The notes below the pieces were generated by a model. That model made no database searches. It was not told the DNA's origin and saw nothing but the letters and a program-made list of their open reading frames with translations. Positions 1-7,876 of a stretch of DNA of 64,000 bases are shown here, in pieces; within the stretch, counting starts at the first letter, position 1, and each line of letters begins with the position of its first letter. Location of the stretch: contig CAZMIX010000002.1 in assembly GCA_964566545.1 (NCBI GenBank), forward strand, positions 70,005-134,004, read 5' to 3'. The translations under genes were made by a program, and so were the position numbers. Source of the stretch: JAEYFP01 sp964566545 (GTDB taxonomy: Bacteria > Bacillota > Clostridia > Lachnospirales > Lachnospiraceae).

Positions 1-1135
1 ACGAGGGTTCCTGAACCGACTCTTCCTCTGTCGGCTGATTGACCGCCATGTCCAGCGACAGCTTGACCGGTTCGCTGTCCGTATAAAGCTCATAATTATT
101 ATATGCCCTGACAACGAGTGCACCTTCATAACCGTCCGGCACGATATAAGTCGCTGCCATGCTCTTTTTTTCTCCCTTCCAAAGCTGCAGCTCCATAAAG
201 GCGGTTTGCGGGTCTTGAGTCTCCTGCTGCGTCGCAATTCCGTAATACATCAAACGGCTCTCTTTCTCCGTCGCGGAAATTGTAAATGAAACTTCGTTTG
301 TAGAAGCATCATATTTGTCGATGGAAAGCTTCACATTTTCCGGCGGCGTTAAATCCGGCGACATCGTTTCCGAAGGAACAGGGATTGATACCGTCGGTGT
401 CACGGATGCCTGTACGATATCCTTTTTAAGCCCGAAATAATCCGCAATGCCCGCAGCATCCACTTGCCCGAGATGACGCCATGCCTCCTCATTTCCGATG
501 CGCTTCCAATCCATATCATTATCAATATAACCATGCTCCAGAATGAGCGTCGGAAGACCAGCTGCTGTACCGTGCCGAATCAAGCCGTAATAATCGGCGC
601 CGCTGTTGCCGATTCGCGTTTTGATCCCTTTATCGGCAGCGCCTTCCGTCGTCCAGCGCATCATGATACTTTGGGCAAGCCCATAGCCCGTCGCATAATT
701 CTGCCCAAATGCCGATGTAAATACTTCCGCGCCATAAAACCGATGTGCGGCCGAAGCATTATAATGAACGCTGACAAGTACATCCGCACCAAGCGCAACC
801 GCATAATCCACGCGCTCCTTAAGGGTCATCTTCTTATCTTCCGCCCTTGTCAGATAAACTGTCACATTACCGTACTGCTCTAGCTCCGCTTTCAAGGCCA
901 GCGCAGTCGTCAAATTCATATTCTTTTCCAGAACATCACGATACACCGCGCCCAGATCCGATTCATCGGATGTTCCCGGACCGCCATGTCCCGGATCGAT
1001 GACGATCGTCACATTTTCATACGCCTGCACCGTCTGCGTCCCCGCTCCCAAAAACAGGAGCATGACCACAAACAATAGCATTATTTTCCGAATCCGGTTT
1101 AAAAAAATCCCGTAAGTTTTCACACCTGCCCTCAT
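1..1135 (-). CDS. N-acetylmuramoyl-L-alanine amidase (Amidase_3), C-terminus beyond window
   Basis: Secreted zinc amidase that would cut the bond between N-acetylmuramic acid and L-alanine in peptidoglycan. I translated it from the minus strand; it has no stop before base 1, so it is partial at the window edge. The start is the ATG at 1133-1135. A basic N-terminus and hydrophobic segment (about residues 15-38, likely cleaved after VQA) form a signal peptide. The catalytic domain starts at about residue 42 with DPGHGG (zinc His50), followed by SVHYNAS (second His) and ILEHGYIDN (catalytic Glu), which is the Amidase_3 signature. After residue about 240 comes a Pro/Thr-rich linker and a beta-rich region that may be a surface or fibronectin-like module. 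A sigma-A promoter lies about 50 bp upstream. The family is clear; the full domain layout is unknown because the 3' end is missing. Confidence 0.93.
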   Translation of the reverse strand, partial: MRAGVKTYGIFLNRIRKIMLLFVVMLLFLGAGTQTVQAYENVTIVIDPGHGGPGTSDESDLGAVYRDVLEKNMNLTTALALKAELEQYGNVTVYLTRAEDKKMTLKERVDYAVALGADVLVSVHYNASAAHRFYGAEVFTSAFGQNYATGYGLAQSIMMRWTTEGAADKGIKTRIGNSGADYYGLIRHGTAAGLPTLILEHGYIDNDMDWKRIGNEEAWRHLGQVDAAGIADYFGLKKDIVQASVTPTVSIPVPSETMSPDLTPPENVKLSIDKYDASTNEVSFTISATEKESRLMYYGIATQQETQDPQTAFMELQLWKGEKKSMAATYIVPDGYEGALVVRAYNNYELYTDSEPVKLSLDMAVNQPTEEESVQEPS

Positions 1136-1184
1136 CCATATCGTATCCCCGTCATTATTGTACCCAAATCCTGCGCACGATAAA

Positions 1185-1213
1185 AGTATAACAAATTAAT
1201 CTCTTTTTAACAA
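1185..1213 (-). promoter_or_regulatory. sigma-A promoter for the amidase gene
   Basis: On the minus strand, TTGTTA (1208-1213) is followed after exactly 17 bp by TATACT (1185-1190). It points at the amidase start at 1135, giving a leader of roughly 45 nt. Confidence 0.7.
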
Positions 1214-1216
1214 CAT

Positions 1217-1255
1217 GAAAGCGGATGCCGATTTTAATCATCTGCATCCGCTTTC
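1217..1255. other. 12-bp inverted repeat upstream of the amidase promoter
   Basis: GAAAGCGGATGC (1217-1228) is perfectly repeated in inverted form as GCATCCGCTTTC (1244-1255), with a 15-nt loop. Neither side has a good T-tract, so it is not a clear intrinsic terminator. It sits just upstream of the amidase -35 box and could be a regulator site or a decayed terminator of a lost gene. Confidence 0.55.
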
Positions 1256-1301
1256 AAACTACAGTTTCAATTTCCAATGGATAATACCTCTCAATTCTTT
1301 C

Positions 1302-1618
1302 GTACATCTTTAGTTTTTCGGGTACGGTACCTAATTTCTTCGCTCAGGTACAAATTTCAATTTTACTATTTCCTCTATTTAATTGTAAGTTTATCTTTCG
1401 TACCTTAGATACACTCTCTTGTACATTTTCTTTCTTATGTACCTTGCTTTTCACCGCTTTGCTTCTATCTCTGGTACGTTTACTGCTCAGCCTTCTTTTG
1501 TATCTTACATCCGGCTGTCATCTGTACTGCGCTAATTCTTCTTTCGTACAGTATGGAACTTCTCTTGTACTGCTCTCTTTCTTCTTTCGTACCTTATAAA
1601 CTATTATAACTGATGTAC
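1302..1618. repeat. Degenerate array of GTAC-centred repeats
   Basis: GTAC occurs 13 times in 317 bp (at 1302, 1322, 1327, 1348, 1400, 1421, 1439, 1474, 1524, 1546, 1567, 1589, 1615), where about one would be expected by chance. Most copies follow a pyrimidine run, typically CTTTCGTAC on the plus strand, and neighbours are commonly 18-26 bp apart, often 21-22. No intact reading frame crosses the array. On the minus strand, short stretches read as heptad-like Q-Y-K / L-Y-E units broken by stops, so it may be a decayed repeat-protein gene; it may also be a cluster of binding sites. Confidence 0.6.
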
Positions 1619-1640
1619 TGAATCATTGTCACCTAGTAAT

Positions 1641-1948
1641 TTAAGGATATTTATCGAATTATGTTTTCGGTGGTCTATACCTCCTTTGCTAAAATTAGAA
1701 GTATTTCTTCTTTTTACTTCCTTTTTCTCGCTTCTTTTTATAATTTGATTATAGTACAAGCGGTTCAAATTGTCAACGCTTTTATAATAAAATTTTCATA
1801 TTTTCAAAATATACTTCAATTATCTCCTTGTTATTTGTTATCAAAGTCTAAATAGTTCTAATTTTTCTTTCTTTTCGCACAATTTTGCTGCGCATTGAAA
1901 AATTGCTTTATATTTGTTAAAGTAAAAGAAAAGCCGCACATTGTTTAA
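1641..1948. other. AT-rich non-coding stretch
   Basis: Between the GTAC array and the LUD remnant the DNA is very AT-rich, with runs such as TTCTTTTTA. I find no credible gene, terminator or RNA. Small open frames here lack ribosome binding sites and recognisable protein sequence. Confidence 0.5.
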
Positions 1949-2251
1949 GCGGGCGGCAGTTCCGTTACAATCATCGATATTGGCCTGCTCGATGCAATTA
2001 AAAACGGAAATTATGAATATATTGACCGTCTCGCAGCAAAAACTCCGCAAGAGAGCAAAGAAACCTATTCTAAAATTGTGGCTTCCGACTATTATTTGAT
2101 GAGCACGAATGCCATTACTATCGACAGTGAGCTTGTCAATGTGGACGGTGCAGGCAACCGTGTCGCATGTCTCATCCATGGTTCGCAGAATCTGATTGTT
2201 GTCGCAGGTATGAATAAAGTTACTGCGGATATCGAATTAAAGTATTCCTGA
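1949..2251 (+). pseudogene. LUD-domain (LutC/YkgG-like, DUF162) gene remnant
   Basis: The plus-strand frame bounded by TAA at 1946-1948 and TGA at 2249-2251 translates to about 100 residues of an LUD-domain protein: GGSSVTI near the start, then LLDAIKNGNYEYIDR, MSTNAIT, NVDGAGNRVA and LIVVAGMNKV. These match the middle and C-terminal half of LUD proteins (about 200 aa), whose family includes the LutC subunit of lactate utilisation. The N-terminal half is missing, there is no start codon or ribosome site, a stop directly precedes the glycine motif, and the C-terminal tail is replaced by a few unrelated residues. It is therefore a decayed copy. It runs toward the DUF4358 gene and lies in an otherwise gene-poor region. 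Confidence 0.8.
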
Positions 2252-2287
2252 TCGGCCAAGATCTTGGGTATTAACATACCACAGACC

Positions 2288-2764
2288 TTATTTCATATAC
2301 GCTCCAATAATTTCCGCCGCTTTGTCCGGCTCATCTGAAACAGAGAGAATCGCATAGGTAGAGCCCTTAACGATAACGGCTTTGTCAAGCTTTACAAGCT
2401 CCTTTGGCACGTAGTCCGTGAAGGATTCCTTCTGATCCGCAACTCTTGCCTCCAGTGCTGCTTTCGCCGCATCCGCATCCTCTGCCGATGCGCATTCCAG
2501 CACGACGATTTCCTCTGCGGTCGCACCGCTGCTCTCATAGATCGCGCCGTTTGTGATCTCTATTTCAGAAAAATTAAATATCATGGCAGCCGTATCCAGA
2601 TCAATTGATGTCAACTCGTCCTGATATGTGATTTCCCCCAATAATCTGTTGGACACCTCGGTTACATCCATCGCTGCTTCCTCCTTGCCGCAGCCTGTCA
2701 GGCTCAATGCCAAAACAAACACTGTTGCAGCGATCCCTGCCTTTTTGTACATTTTCTTTTTCAT
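2288..2764 (-). CDS. DUF4358 domain lipoprotein
   Basis: A 158-residue exported lipoprotein. Residues 1-25 form a basic and hydrophobic signal ending in a lipobox with Cys25 (LTGCGKEE). The rest is one DUF4358 domain, a small alpha/beta domain common in Lachnospiraceae and related clostridia; the function is not established. It is the last gene of the run MBOAT, DHHW, SGNH, DUF4358, 62 bp after the SGNH gene. In the families I know, DUF4358 proteins recur beside such O-acylation gene sets, so a role as an accessory surface lipoprotein in that process is an inference. The ribosome site (GAAAGGAAGG) and ATG are convincing. Confidence 0.85.
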   Translation of the reverse strand: MKKKMYKKAGIAATVFVLALSLTGCGKEEAAMDVTEVSNRLLGEITYQDELTSIDLDTAAMIFNFSEIEITNGAIYESSGATAEEIVVLECASAEDADAAKAALEARVADQKESFTDYVPKELVKLDKAVIVKGSTYAILSVSDEPDKAAEIIGAYMK

Positions 2765-2826
2765 ATGAGATTCCTTCCTTTCACGATTAATATTCTTTTA
2801 TGATTAATACTCTTTAATTTTGACAC

Positions 2827-3867
2827 CTATTGTAATAATTCTACCGCATGAGTCCTTAAATATTCTCTCCAAAGATCCATGTACTGTGCCTTTAAATGAA
2901 TGCCATCCGTCGTCATTTCCTGTTTTAAGCTGCCATCCTCCGTAGAAACCACAGAATTAATCCCAATGTAATATGCTTTCTGCTCTTGGGCAAACTGTTT
3001 TAACAGCTCATTTCTCGCGGCGATTTTCTCATTGGAGTGAACATTGTCCTCTACGGATTTTTCAGAGGTAACGGGGAGCAATGCATGGACATAAATGATC
3101 GCACGCGGCTCGCATTCTCTGAGTCTTGCAATCAACTCCGCATATTTTTCAAGGAACTTTTCATCTGTTCCCCACCCCATCTCATTTAAGCCGACCTTAA
3201 TATAGATTTTTGTAAAAGCATCCTGCACAACCGCGTCAAAAATCGGTGCTTTCCCTGCTTCTGTCTGTGCCACCTTTATCGTTTCATATTTATGGAGCTG
3301 AAAGCCCTTTGTCGCATAAAAAACGGCATTCGTACCGGAATGCATTCCAAAACCTTCCATCCTGGAATCTCCTATAAATAAAGCATCATCAAAATAGCTT
3401 ACATCAACTGTCGCAAATGCGCGCGGATATCCCTCATCCGGATCTGGAATCTCGTTTTCCGAGACAGAATTGCCGGATACGTCACCAAACTGCGACTCGT
3501 CCGAAGCAATGATATCCTCATCGCTCGCACGTACAATCGTCGTAATATTCGCAGTCTCGTCTGTCTGTACAGGCGGTTCTGCCAGCACAGCCTCATGCTC
3601 GTCCGTTTGCTCTTCTTTTGCCGGCTCAGGCCACGCATTTTCAGAAATTACTTCTGTTATTTCCTTGACCTGTACCATCGCAGGAGCAGCGTCCTCTTTT
3701 CGGATCACATCTATAACATCAGACGGCGTCTTTCCCAGATCCCAAAGTGCAAGGCTTATTCCTGCGGCGACCGCCAGCAGGATCGTAAACAAAAATACGA
3801 GCACTACGGAAACCACACGTCTAACGTTATTTTCATGATTCATCTGTTGATTCGTTTGTTTTTCCAT
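2827..3867 (-). CDS. Membrane-anchored SGNH/GDSL hydrolase family protein
   Basis: 346 residues: a short cytoplasmic N-terminus, one membrane anchor (about 17-43), a low-complexity acidic/Pro linker (about 60-145), then an extracellular SGNH domain. The catalytic Ser is in LFIGDSRMEG (block I), the oxyanion region has KVGLNEMGWG, and the Asp/His pair is in TTDGIHLKA near the C-terminus. Such proteins are esterases or acyl-transfer partners. Here the gene sits between the DHHW gene and the DUF4358 lipoprotein gene, in line with MBOAT. The likely job is transfer or removal of acetyl groups on a wall polymer or exopolysaccharide outside the membrane; the substrate is unknown. Spacing to the next gene is 62 bp. 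Confidence 0.85.
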   Translation of the reverse strand: MEKQTNQQMNHENNVRRVVSVVLVFLFTILLAVAAGISLALWDLGKTPSDVIDVIRKEDAAPAMVQVKEITEVISENAWPEPAKEEQTDEHEAVLAEPPVQTDETANITTIVRASDEDIIASDESQFGDVSGNSVSENEIPDPDEGYPRAFATVDVSYFDDALFIGDSRMEGFGMHSGTNAVFYATKGFQLHKYETIKVAQTEAGKAPIFDAVVQDAFTKIYIKVGLNEMGWGTDEKFLEKYAELIARLRECEPRAIIYVHALLPVTSEKSVEDNVHSNEKIAARNELLKQFAQEQKAYYIGINSVVSTEDGSLKQEMTTDGIHLKAQYMDLWREYLRTHAVELLQ

Positions 3868-3949
3868 TCTTATTCCTTATCCTATTCCCATCCTATTATA
3901 GCATCTGCGGTACTCCCCTTTTCCCGCTTTTCACCCTAGCACGGCAGTT

Positions 3950-5080
3950 TTAAGTTGTCAATCGGTAAAAATGCCTGTCCTCATTTAAGTGCGAGAAATT
4001 ATACAAAAATAACAGCTCGGCCGACTCTTTTTCACTTAGCAACTCCGATACGCTGCCTCCGTAGTAACGCAGATCCACAACCGTAATTGTGTCGTAATTG
4101 TAAGTCAGAAACGGAATCAGACAGTTCGCGTAGGAATCCTTGAAAATCACAAGCTGCTTTCCGTTTCCTGCGTTTTCTGCTTTGATTTCACACAGTCCGT
4201 CATTTCCATATAAAAACATTGCATATTTATCATATGCGGATGTTTTTTCCATTTCGTACAGCGTATTCTTAACGCCTGATTTTAATGTCAGAGACCGGAT
4301 CGGAATATCATAACAGAAGATGGTATCCGACGCCAAACCGTATCCTTTATATTTTGCATAATAAGTCCCATAGAAATCCGGTATCCGGATCTCTGTAAGA
4401 GCCGCAAGGTTTACCGGACTGTTTCCGGTGCTTTCGCAAAACGCCTCGTAGCCGTAATACGCGCCGAGCGTCGTCCAGTGATGGTCTGTCCTGTAAAAAA
4501 TCTGCTCGCCACTCCTGTTTTTAAGCGCTTCCTGCAAATCCACAGCCGTACAATTCTCATAAGTAAAGAGCCGGTCGTAAAATCGATCGATTTCGGCACC
4601 CTGGTCGATATTCGGGAATCCCGCCGGCGTCAGCTCTTTTAAAACCTCATAAGAGTTGGGCACGATTGCCACAGAAACTGTCCTGTCCGTATTTTTTATG
4701 AAAGACTCAAGCGCCGCCTCGTTTTTTACTAGCTGCTTATCTGTGCAGAGCACCTTTTCAAACAGATAGCCCTCCTTACCGGCTGCAATCCCATGGTTCT
4801 CACATTTCAACAGAAACCGCTCAACGCCTGCCTTCGCTTTGATCAGCGTGTTTCGAAGCGGAATCTGCTCCTCCGTATAGGTTTCAAACGCCTGCATAAA
4901 AACCCCATCCTTTATATCCGAAAGGGAAATGGAGGGTCTCTCAGCCAGATAGCGATTCTCCATATCGGAGAATTCCGTATCCCGTTTAAACAGGTACATT
5001 AAAAACATGCCTATAAACAAAATACATAGGATGACTAATAGCGGATATTCTATTATCTTTTTTATTTTACTCGACATCAC
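3950..5080 (-). CDS. DHHW family protein (AlgJ/AlgX-like)
   Basis: 376 residues with an N-terminal membrane segment (about 10-30) and a large extracellular domain. The motif YRTDHHWTTLGAYYGY (about residue 195-210) gives the DHHW family its name; the family is related to the AlgJ/AlgX SGNH-like proteins that accept acetyl groups from an MBOAT partner. A Ser-containing block IVIFKDSYAN (about 310) matches the C-terminal GDS-like motif of that fold. It lies 41 bp downstream of the MBOAT gene, the usual pairing for surface polysaccharide O-acetylation. The acceptor polymer cannot be told from sequence. Confidence 0.88.
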   Translation of the reverse strand: MMSSKIKKIIEYPLLVILCILFIGMFLMYLFKRDTEFSDMENRYLAERPSISLSDIKDGVFMQAFETYTEEQIPLRNTLIKAKAGVERFLLKCENHGIAAGKEGYLFEKVLCTDKQLVKNEAALESFIKNTDRTVSVAIVPNSYEVLKELTPAGFPNIDQGAEIDRFYDRLFTYENCTAVDLQEALKNRSGEQIFYRTDHHWTTLGAYYGYEAFCESTGNSPVNLAALTEIRIPDFYGTYYAKYKGYGLASDTIFCYDIPIRSLTLKSGVKNTLYEMEKTSAYDKYAMFLYGNDGLCEIKAENAGNGKQLVIFKDSYANCLIPFLTYNYDTITVVDLRYYGGSVSELLSEKESAELLFLYNFSHLNEDRHFYRLTT

Positions 5081-5121
5081 GTATCACTTCTTTCCTATCC
5101 GGGCTTTCCGCCCGCCGGTTC

Positions 5122-6426
5122 CTAAAATTTAAAATATAAAAACGGGCTATACGCCGCATCTGTCAAATATGCCACCGACAAAAGCAGAATCAGCACACTG
5201 ACAATAAGACCGGGGACGCGCCGTTTTTCCTTCTCATATAGCTTCTGCAGGATCGGCGTAGACAGAACGCATCCCAAAGTTAAAACGACACCATAATTTC
5301 GCACATAATAAATAATGTCCGTTCCCGCCGTAAAACTGAACAGCCGACTAAAATAAATGCCCAACTCCGACAGCTCGGTAATCGCGAAAATTATCCAGCT
5401 CATCCCAATCATAAGCAGCGCATAGATGCGTGAAAACATCCTATGCTTTTCAAGAAACGAACCAAAGCCAAGCTTTTCTATAGACAAAAGAATAAAGAAA
5501 AACAATCCCCAAAGAAGAAAATTCCAACTAGCACCGTGCCAGAAACCGGTGGCAAACCATACAATAAGCAGGTTTACATAAGTTTTTCCCTTCCCCTTTC
5601 GACTGCCGCCAAGCGGAATATAAACATAATCTCTGAACCAACGGCTCAGCGTCATATGCCATCTGCGCCAAAACTCCGTAATAGAACGGGATATGTAAGG
5701 AAAATCAAAGTTCTTTGGCAAATGAAAGCCAAGCATTCTTCCAAGTCCGATCGCCATCATCGAATATCCGTTAAAATCGAAGTAAATTTGCAGCGTATAG
5801 GCAAGCACTCCCAGCCACGCAAGCGGCATCGACAGCTTTTCATAACCGATTGCCGTAATATCATTCCAAAGCGCGCCGACATTGTCCGCAATCAAAACCT
5901 TAGATCCCAGTCCGAGAATAAAGATACGAAGTCCTTCCTCCAGATCAGACGGAGCATAGGTTCTGCTTACAAGCTCCTTTTCAATTTGCCCGTATGAAAC
6001 AAGCGGACCGGAAAGAAGCTGCGGAAACATACAGAGATAGGTACCAAGCTTAAACAGAGACTTCTCCGCTTTTATTCTCCCGCAATATAAATCTGCCAGA
6101 TAAGAAATAATCTGGAATGTATAAAAACTAATTCCAAGCGGCCGCACTGCACCAAAGAGCATTCCTAAATCAAAAACAAGCGCCAATATCAGGCAAATCC
6201 GCCGCAGCAGCCGGTTTCCTTCAAAATGTGCAAGGAGCAAGCCAGCCGCATAATTCACAGTAGCGGACAAAAACAGAAGAACCAAATATTTTGGTTCTCC
6301 CCATGTATAAAAAACAATACTGCCCAAAAACAGGGCCGCATTTCTAAAGCGCTTTGGCGCGATATAATAAACCGTGAAAAACACCGGCATAAACCAAAAC
6401 AGAAATAGTAAGCTGCTAAATATCAT
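5122..6426 (-). CDS. MBOAT family O-acyltransferase (AlgI/DltB-like)
   Basis: 434-residue polytopic membrane protein. Conserved MBOAT features are FDFNGYSMMAIGLGRMLGF (about 215-235), SRSITEFWRRWHMTLSRWF with the conserved His, YIPLGGSRKG, and the catalytic FWHGASWNFLLWG (His about 300). MBOAT proteins of the AlgI type move acyl groups, usually acetyl, across the membrane to extracellular partners. The two genes downstream encode such partners (DHHW and SGNH). Only 22 bp separate it from the ABC permease gene upstream, so transcription may run in from the ABC genes. Length is slightly below the usual 450-480 aa but the fold appears complete. Confidence 0.92.
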   Translation of the reverse strand: MIFSSLLFLFWFMPVFFTVYYIAPKRFRNAALFLGSIVFYTWGEPKYLVLLFLSATVNYAAGLLLAHFEGNRLLRRICLILALVFDLGMLFGAVRPLGISFYTFQIISYLADLYCGRIKAEKSLFKLGTYLCMFPQLLSGPLVSYGQIEKELVSRTYAPSDLEEGLRIFILGLGSKVLIADNVGALWNDITAIGYEKLSMPLAWLGVLAYTLQIYFDFNGYSMMAIGLGRMLGFHLPKNFDFPYISRSITEFWRRWHMTLSRWFRDYVYIPLGGSRKGKGKTYVNLLIVWFATGFWHGASWNFLLWGLFFFILLSIEKLGFGSFLEKHRMFSRIYALLMIGMSWIIFAITELSELGIYFSRLFSFTAGTDIIYYVRNYGVVLTLGCVLSTPILQKLYEKEKRRVPGLIVSVLILLLSVAYLTDAAYSPFLYFKF

Positions 6427-6448
6427 CTTTTCACTCTCTCATCCATCC

Positions 6449-7864
6449 CTATTCATTCCGTATCGCGGCAAGCGGACTCAAGCGCATCGCACGAAGCGCA
6501 GGGAAAAATCCCGACACAATACCGACGAGCGTGGCAAAGCCGATCGCTACCATCGTCAGCCAGAACGGTATATAAGAAATACCTGTATAATAGGAATCCA
6601 TGCTTTGCGCCACCGAATTAATAACCGCAGAGACGGCATAGCTTAACAAGGCTCCTAAAATTCCGCCGAGCAGACCAATATAAGCGGCCTCTAGCAAAAA
6701 TAAGCTTCTGATATTGGAAAGCGAACAGCCGAGCACCTTAATAACACCAATCTCCTTCGTCCGCTCGTAAATCGACATCATCATCGTATTGGCAATACCG
6801 ATTGCCGCAACGAACAGCGAAACCGCACCGATTCCCGCAAGTACTGCCTGAATGGATTTATACTGGTTCTGCATGGACTGTACCCACTCCACATTGCTGT
6901 CCGCAATATAACCCATGTCCGATATGACTGTCTGAACCTCGGAAACATAATCCATCGAATCAACATCAACATGGATGCTCGTATAGTAAATCTGTTTATA
7001 CGGCTTGCCGTTTTTATTCGTAGGCTGACCCGGGATCGCCTTATTTTTAAATACCTTTTTCAGCTGCGTCTCCAAAGCATTAATTTCACAATAAATATTC
7101 CACGAATACTGATTGTAGCCCATATCGGATGCGGCAATCATGCCTGCCGCCTCAATGAGATACTTTTTCGGCGGCTGCGTTACCGTAGATTCTCCCTCCC
7201 CGCCGACAAGCTGGCCCGAAGAACCGAAGCGGGTGGAATAGTATGCGTCCGTATCAAAAATAACAAAAATATCGTCATTCATCAGATCAATATCCGGAAG
7301 CACGCCGGTCTCCCAAAAACTGCTATTCGTCTTGGAGTTATAAAAACCCTCCACTATCGCGCTGCCGTATAAAAATTCCAACCTCTCACCGGCTTTCGGA
7401 AGTTCTCCTTCAGAAACCTCAATGTTCATGTTCCGCAGACCCTCTTCGCTCATTCCCGTGATGCCCGTATTCGTTTCATACAGACCCTGCCGCAAAACCA
7501 CACTCGTATCCAGCACAGGAGAAACCATCTCCACGTGCGGAAGCTGCCGGATGCTTTCTACAACAGAATCATCCAGATGCTTGACTTCCGTTGAAGAAGT
7601 CGCGGAAGAGGACTCCGTAGCTGCGACTGCATTGCCGGAATAATAAACACTGCCATTTCCGCCTTCCCGAACCGTGACTGTCGTCAAGCCGCCAAACTGC
7701 TCGATCTGCTCGAGGGATGTCTTGTTCAGACCGAGTCCGAGCGAAATCATTACTACAATGGAAGCCGTACCAATCACCACTCCGAGTATGGTAAGTATCG
7801 TTCTTACCTTTCTCTTAAACAGACTGCTGCTGCTCATTCTCAGTAAATCTATCAGCTTCATCAA
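6449..7864 (-). CDS. ABC transporter permease, MacB/FtsX type
   Basis: 471 residues. The N-terminal membrane helix (about 18-48, with VVIGTASIVVMISLGLG) is followed by a large extracytoplasmic MacB-type domain (about 50-340), then three helices of the FtsX core (about 342-465) ending AMRLSPLAAIRNE, a hallmark tail of this family. These permeases use ATP hydrolysis to drive mechanical changes outside the membrane rather than simple import: lipoprotein, peptide or drug handling, or activation of wall enzymes. It follows the adaptor gene by 12 bp and the ATPase gene lies before that, so the three genes form one transporter. Substrate unknown. Confidence 0.9.
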   Translation of the reverse strand: MMKLIDLLRMSSSSLFKRKVRTILTILGVVIGTASIVVMISLGLGLNKTSLEQIEQFGGLTTVTVREGGNGSVYYSGNAVAATESSSATSSTEVKHLDDSVVESIRQLPHVEMVSPVLDTSVVLRQGLYETNTGITGMSEEGLRNMNIEVSEGELPKAGERLEFLYGSAIVEGFYNSKTNSSFWETGVLPDIDLMNDDIFVIFDTDAYYSTRFGSSGQLVGGEGESTVTQPPKKYLIEAAGMIAASDMGYNQYSWNIYCEINALETQLKKVFKNKAIPGQPTNKNGKPYKQIYYTSIHVDVDSMDYVSEVQTVISDMGYIADSNVEWVQSMQNQYKSIQAVLAGIGAVSLFVAAIGIANTMMMSIYERTKEIGVIKVLGCSLSNIRSLFLLEAAYIGLLGGILGALLSYAVSAVINSVAQSMDSYYTGISYIPFWLTMVAIGFATLVGIVSGFFPALRAMRLSPLAAIRNE

Positions 7865-7876
7865 ATCATCCTCTTA

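Noticed and set aside
1302..1618. GTAC array as a CRISPR array
   Set aside because: The conserved part is only about 4-9 bp, the spacing varies from 18 to 52 bp, and no cas gene is present.
2092..2277. Minus-strand short open frames over 1841-2277
   Set aside because: They are antisense to the LUD remnant, whose plus-strand translation is clearly homologous to a known family.
5443..5997. A 184-codon plus-strand frame opposite the MBOAT gene
   Set aside because: Composition-driven shadow (Lys/Arg/Gln-rich) of a well-supported membrane protein gene on the other strand.
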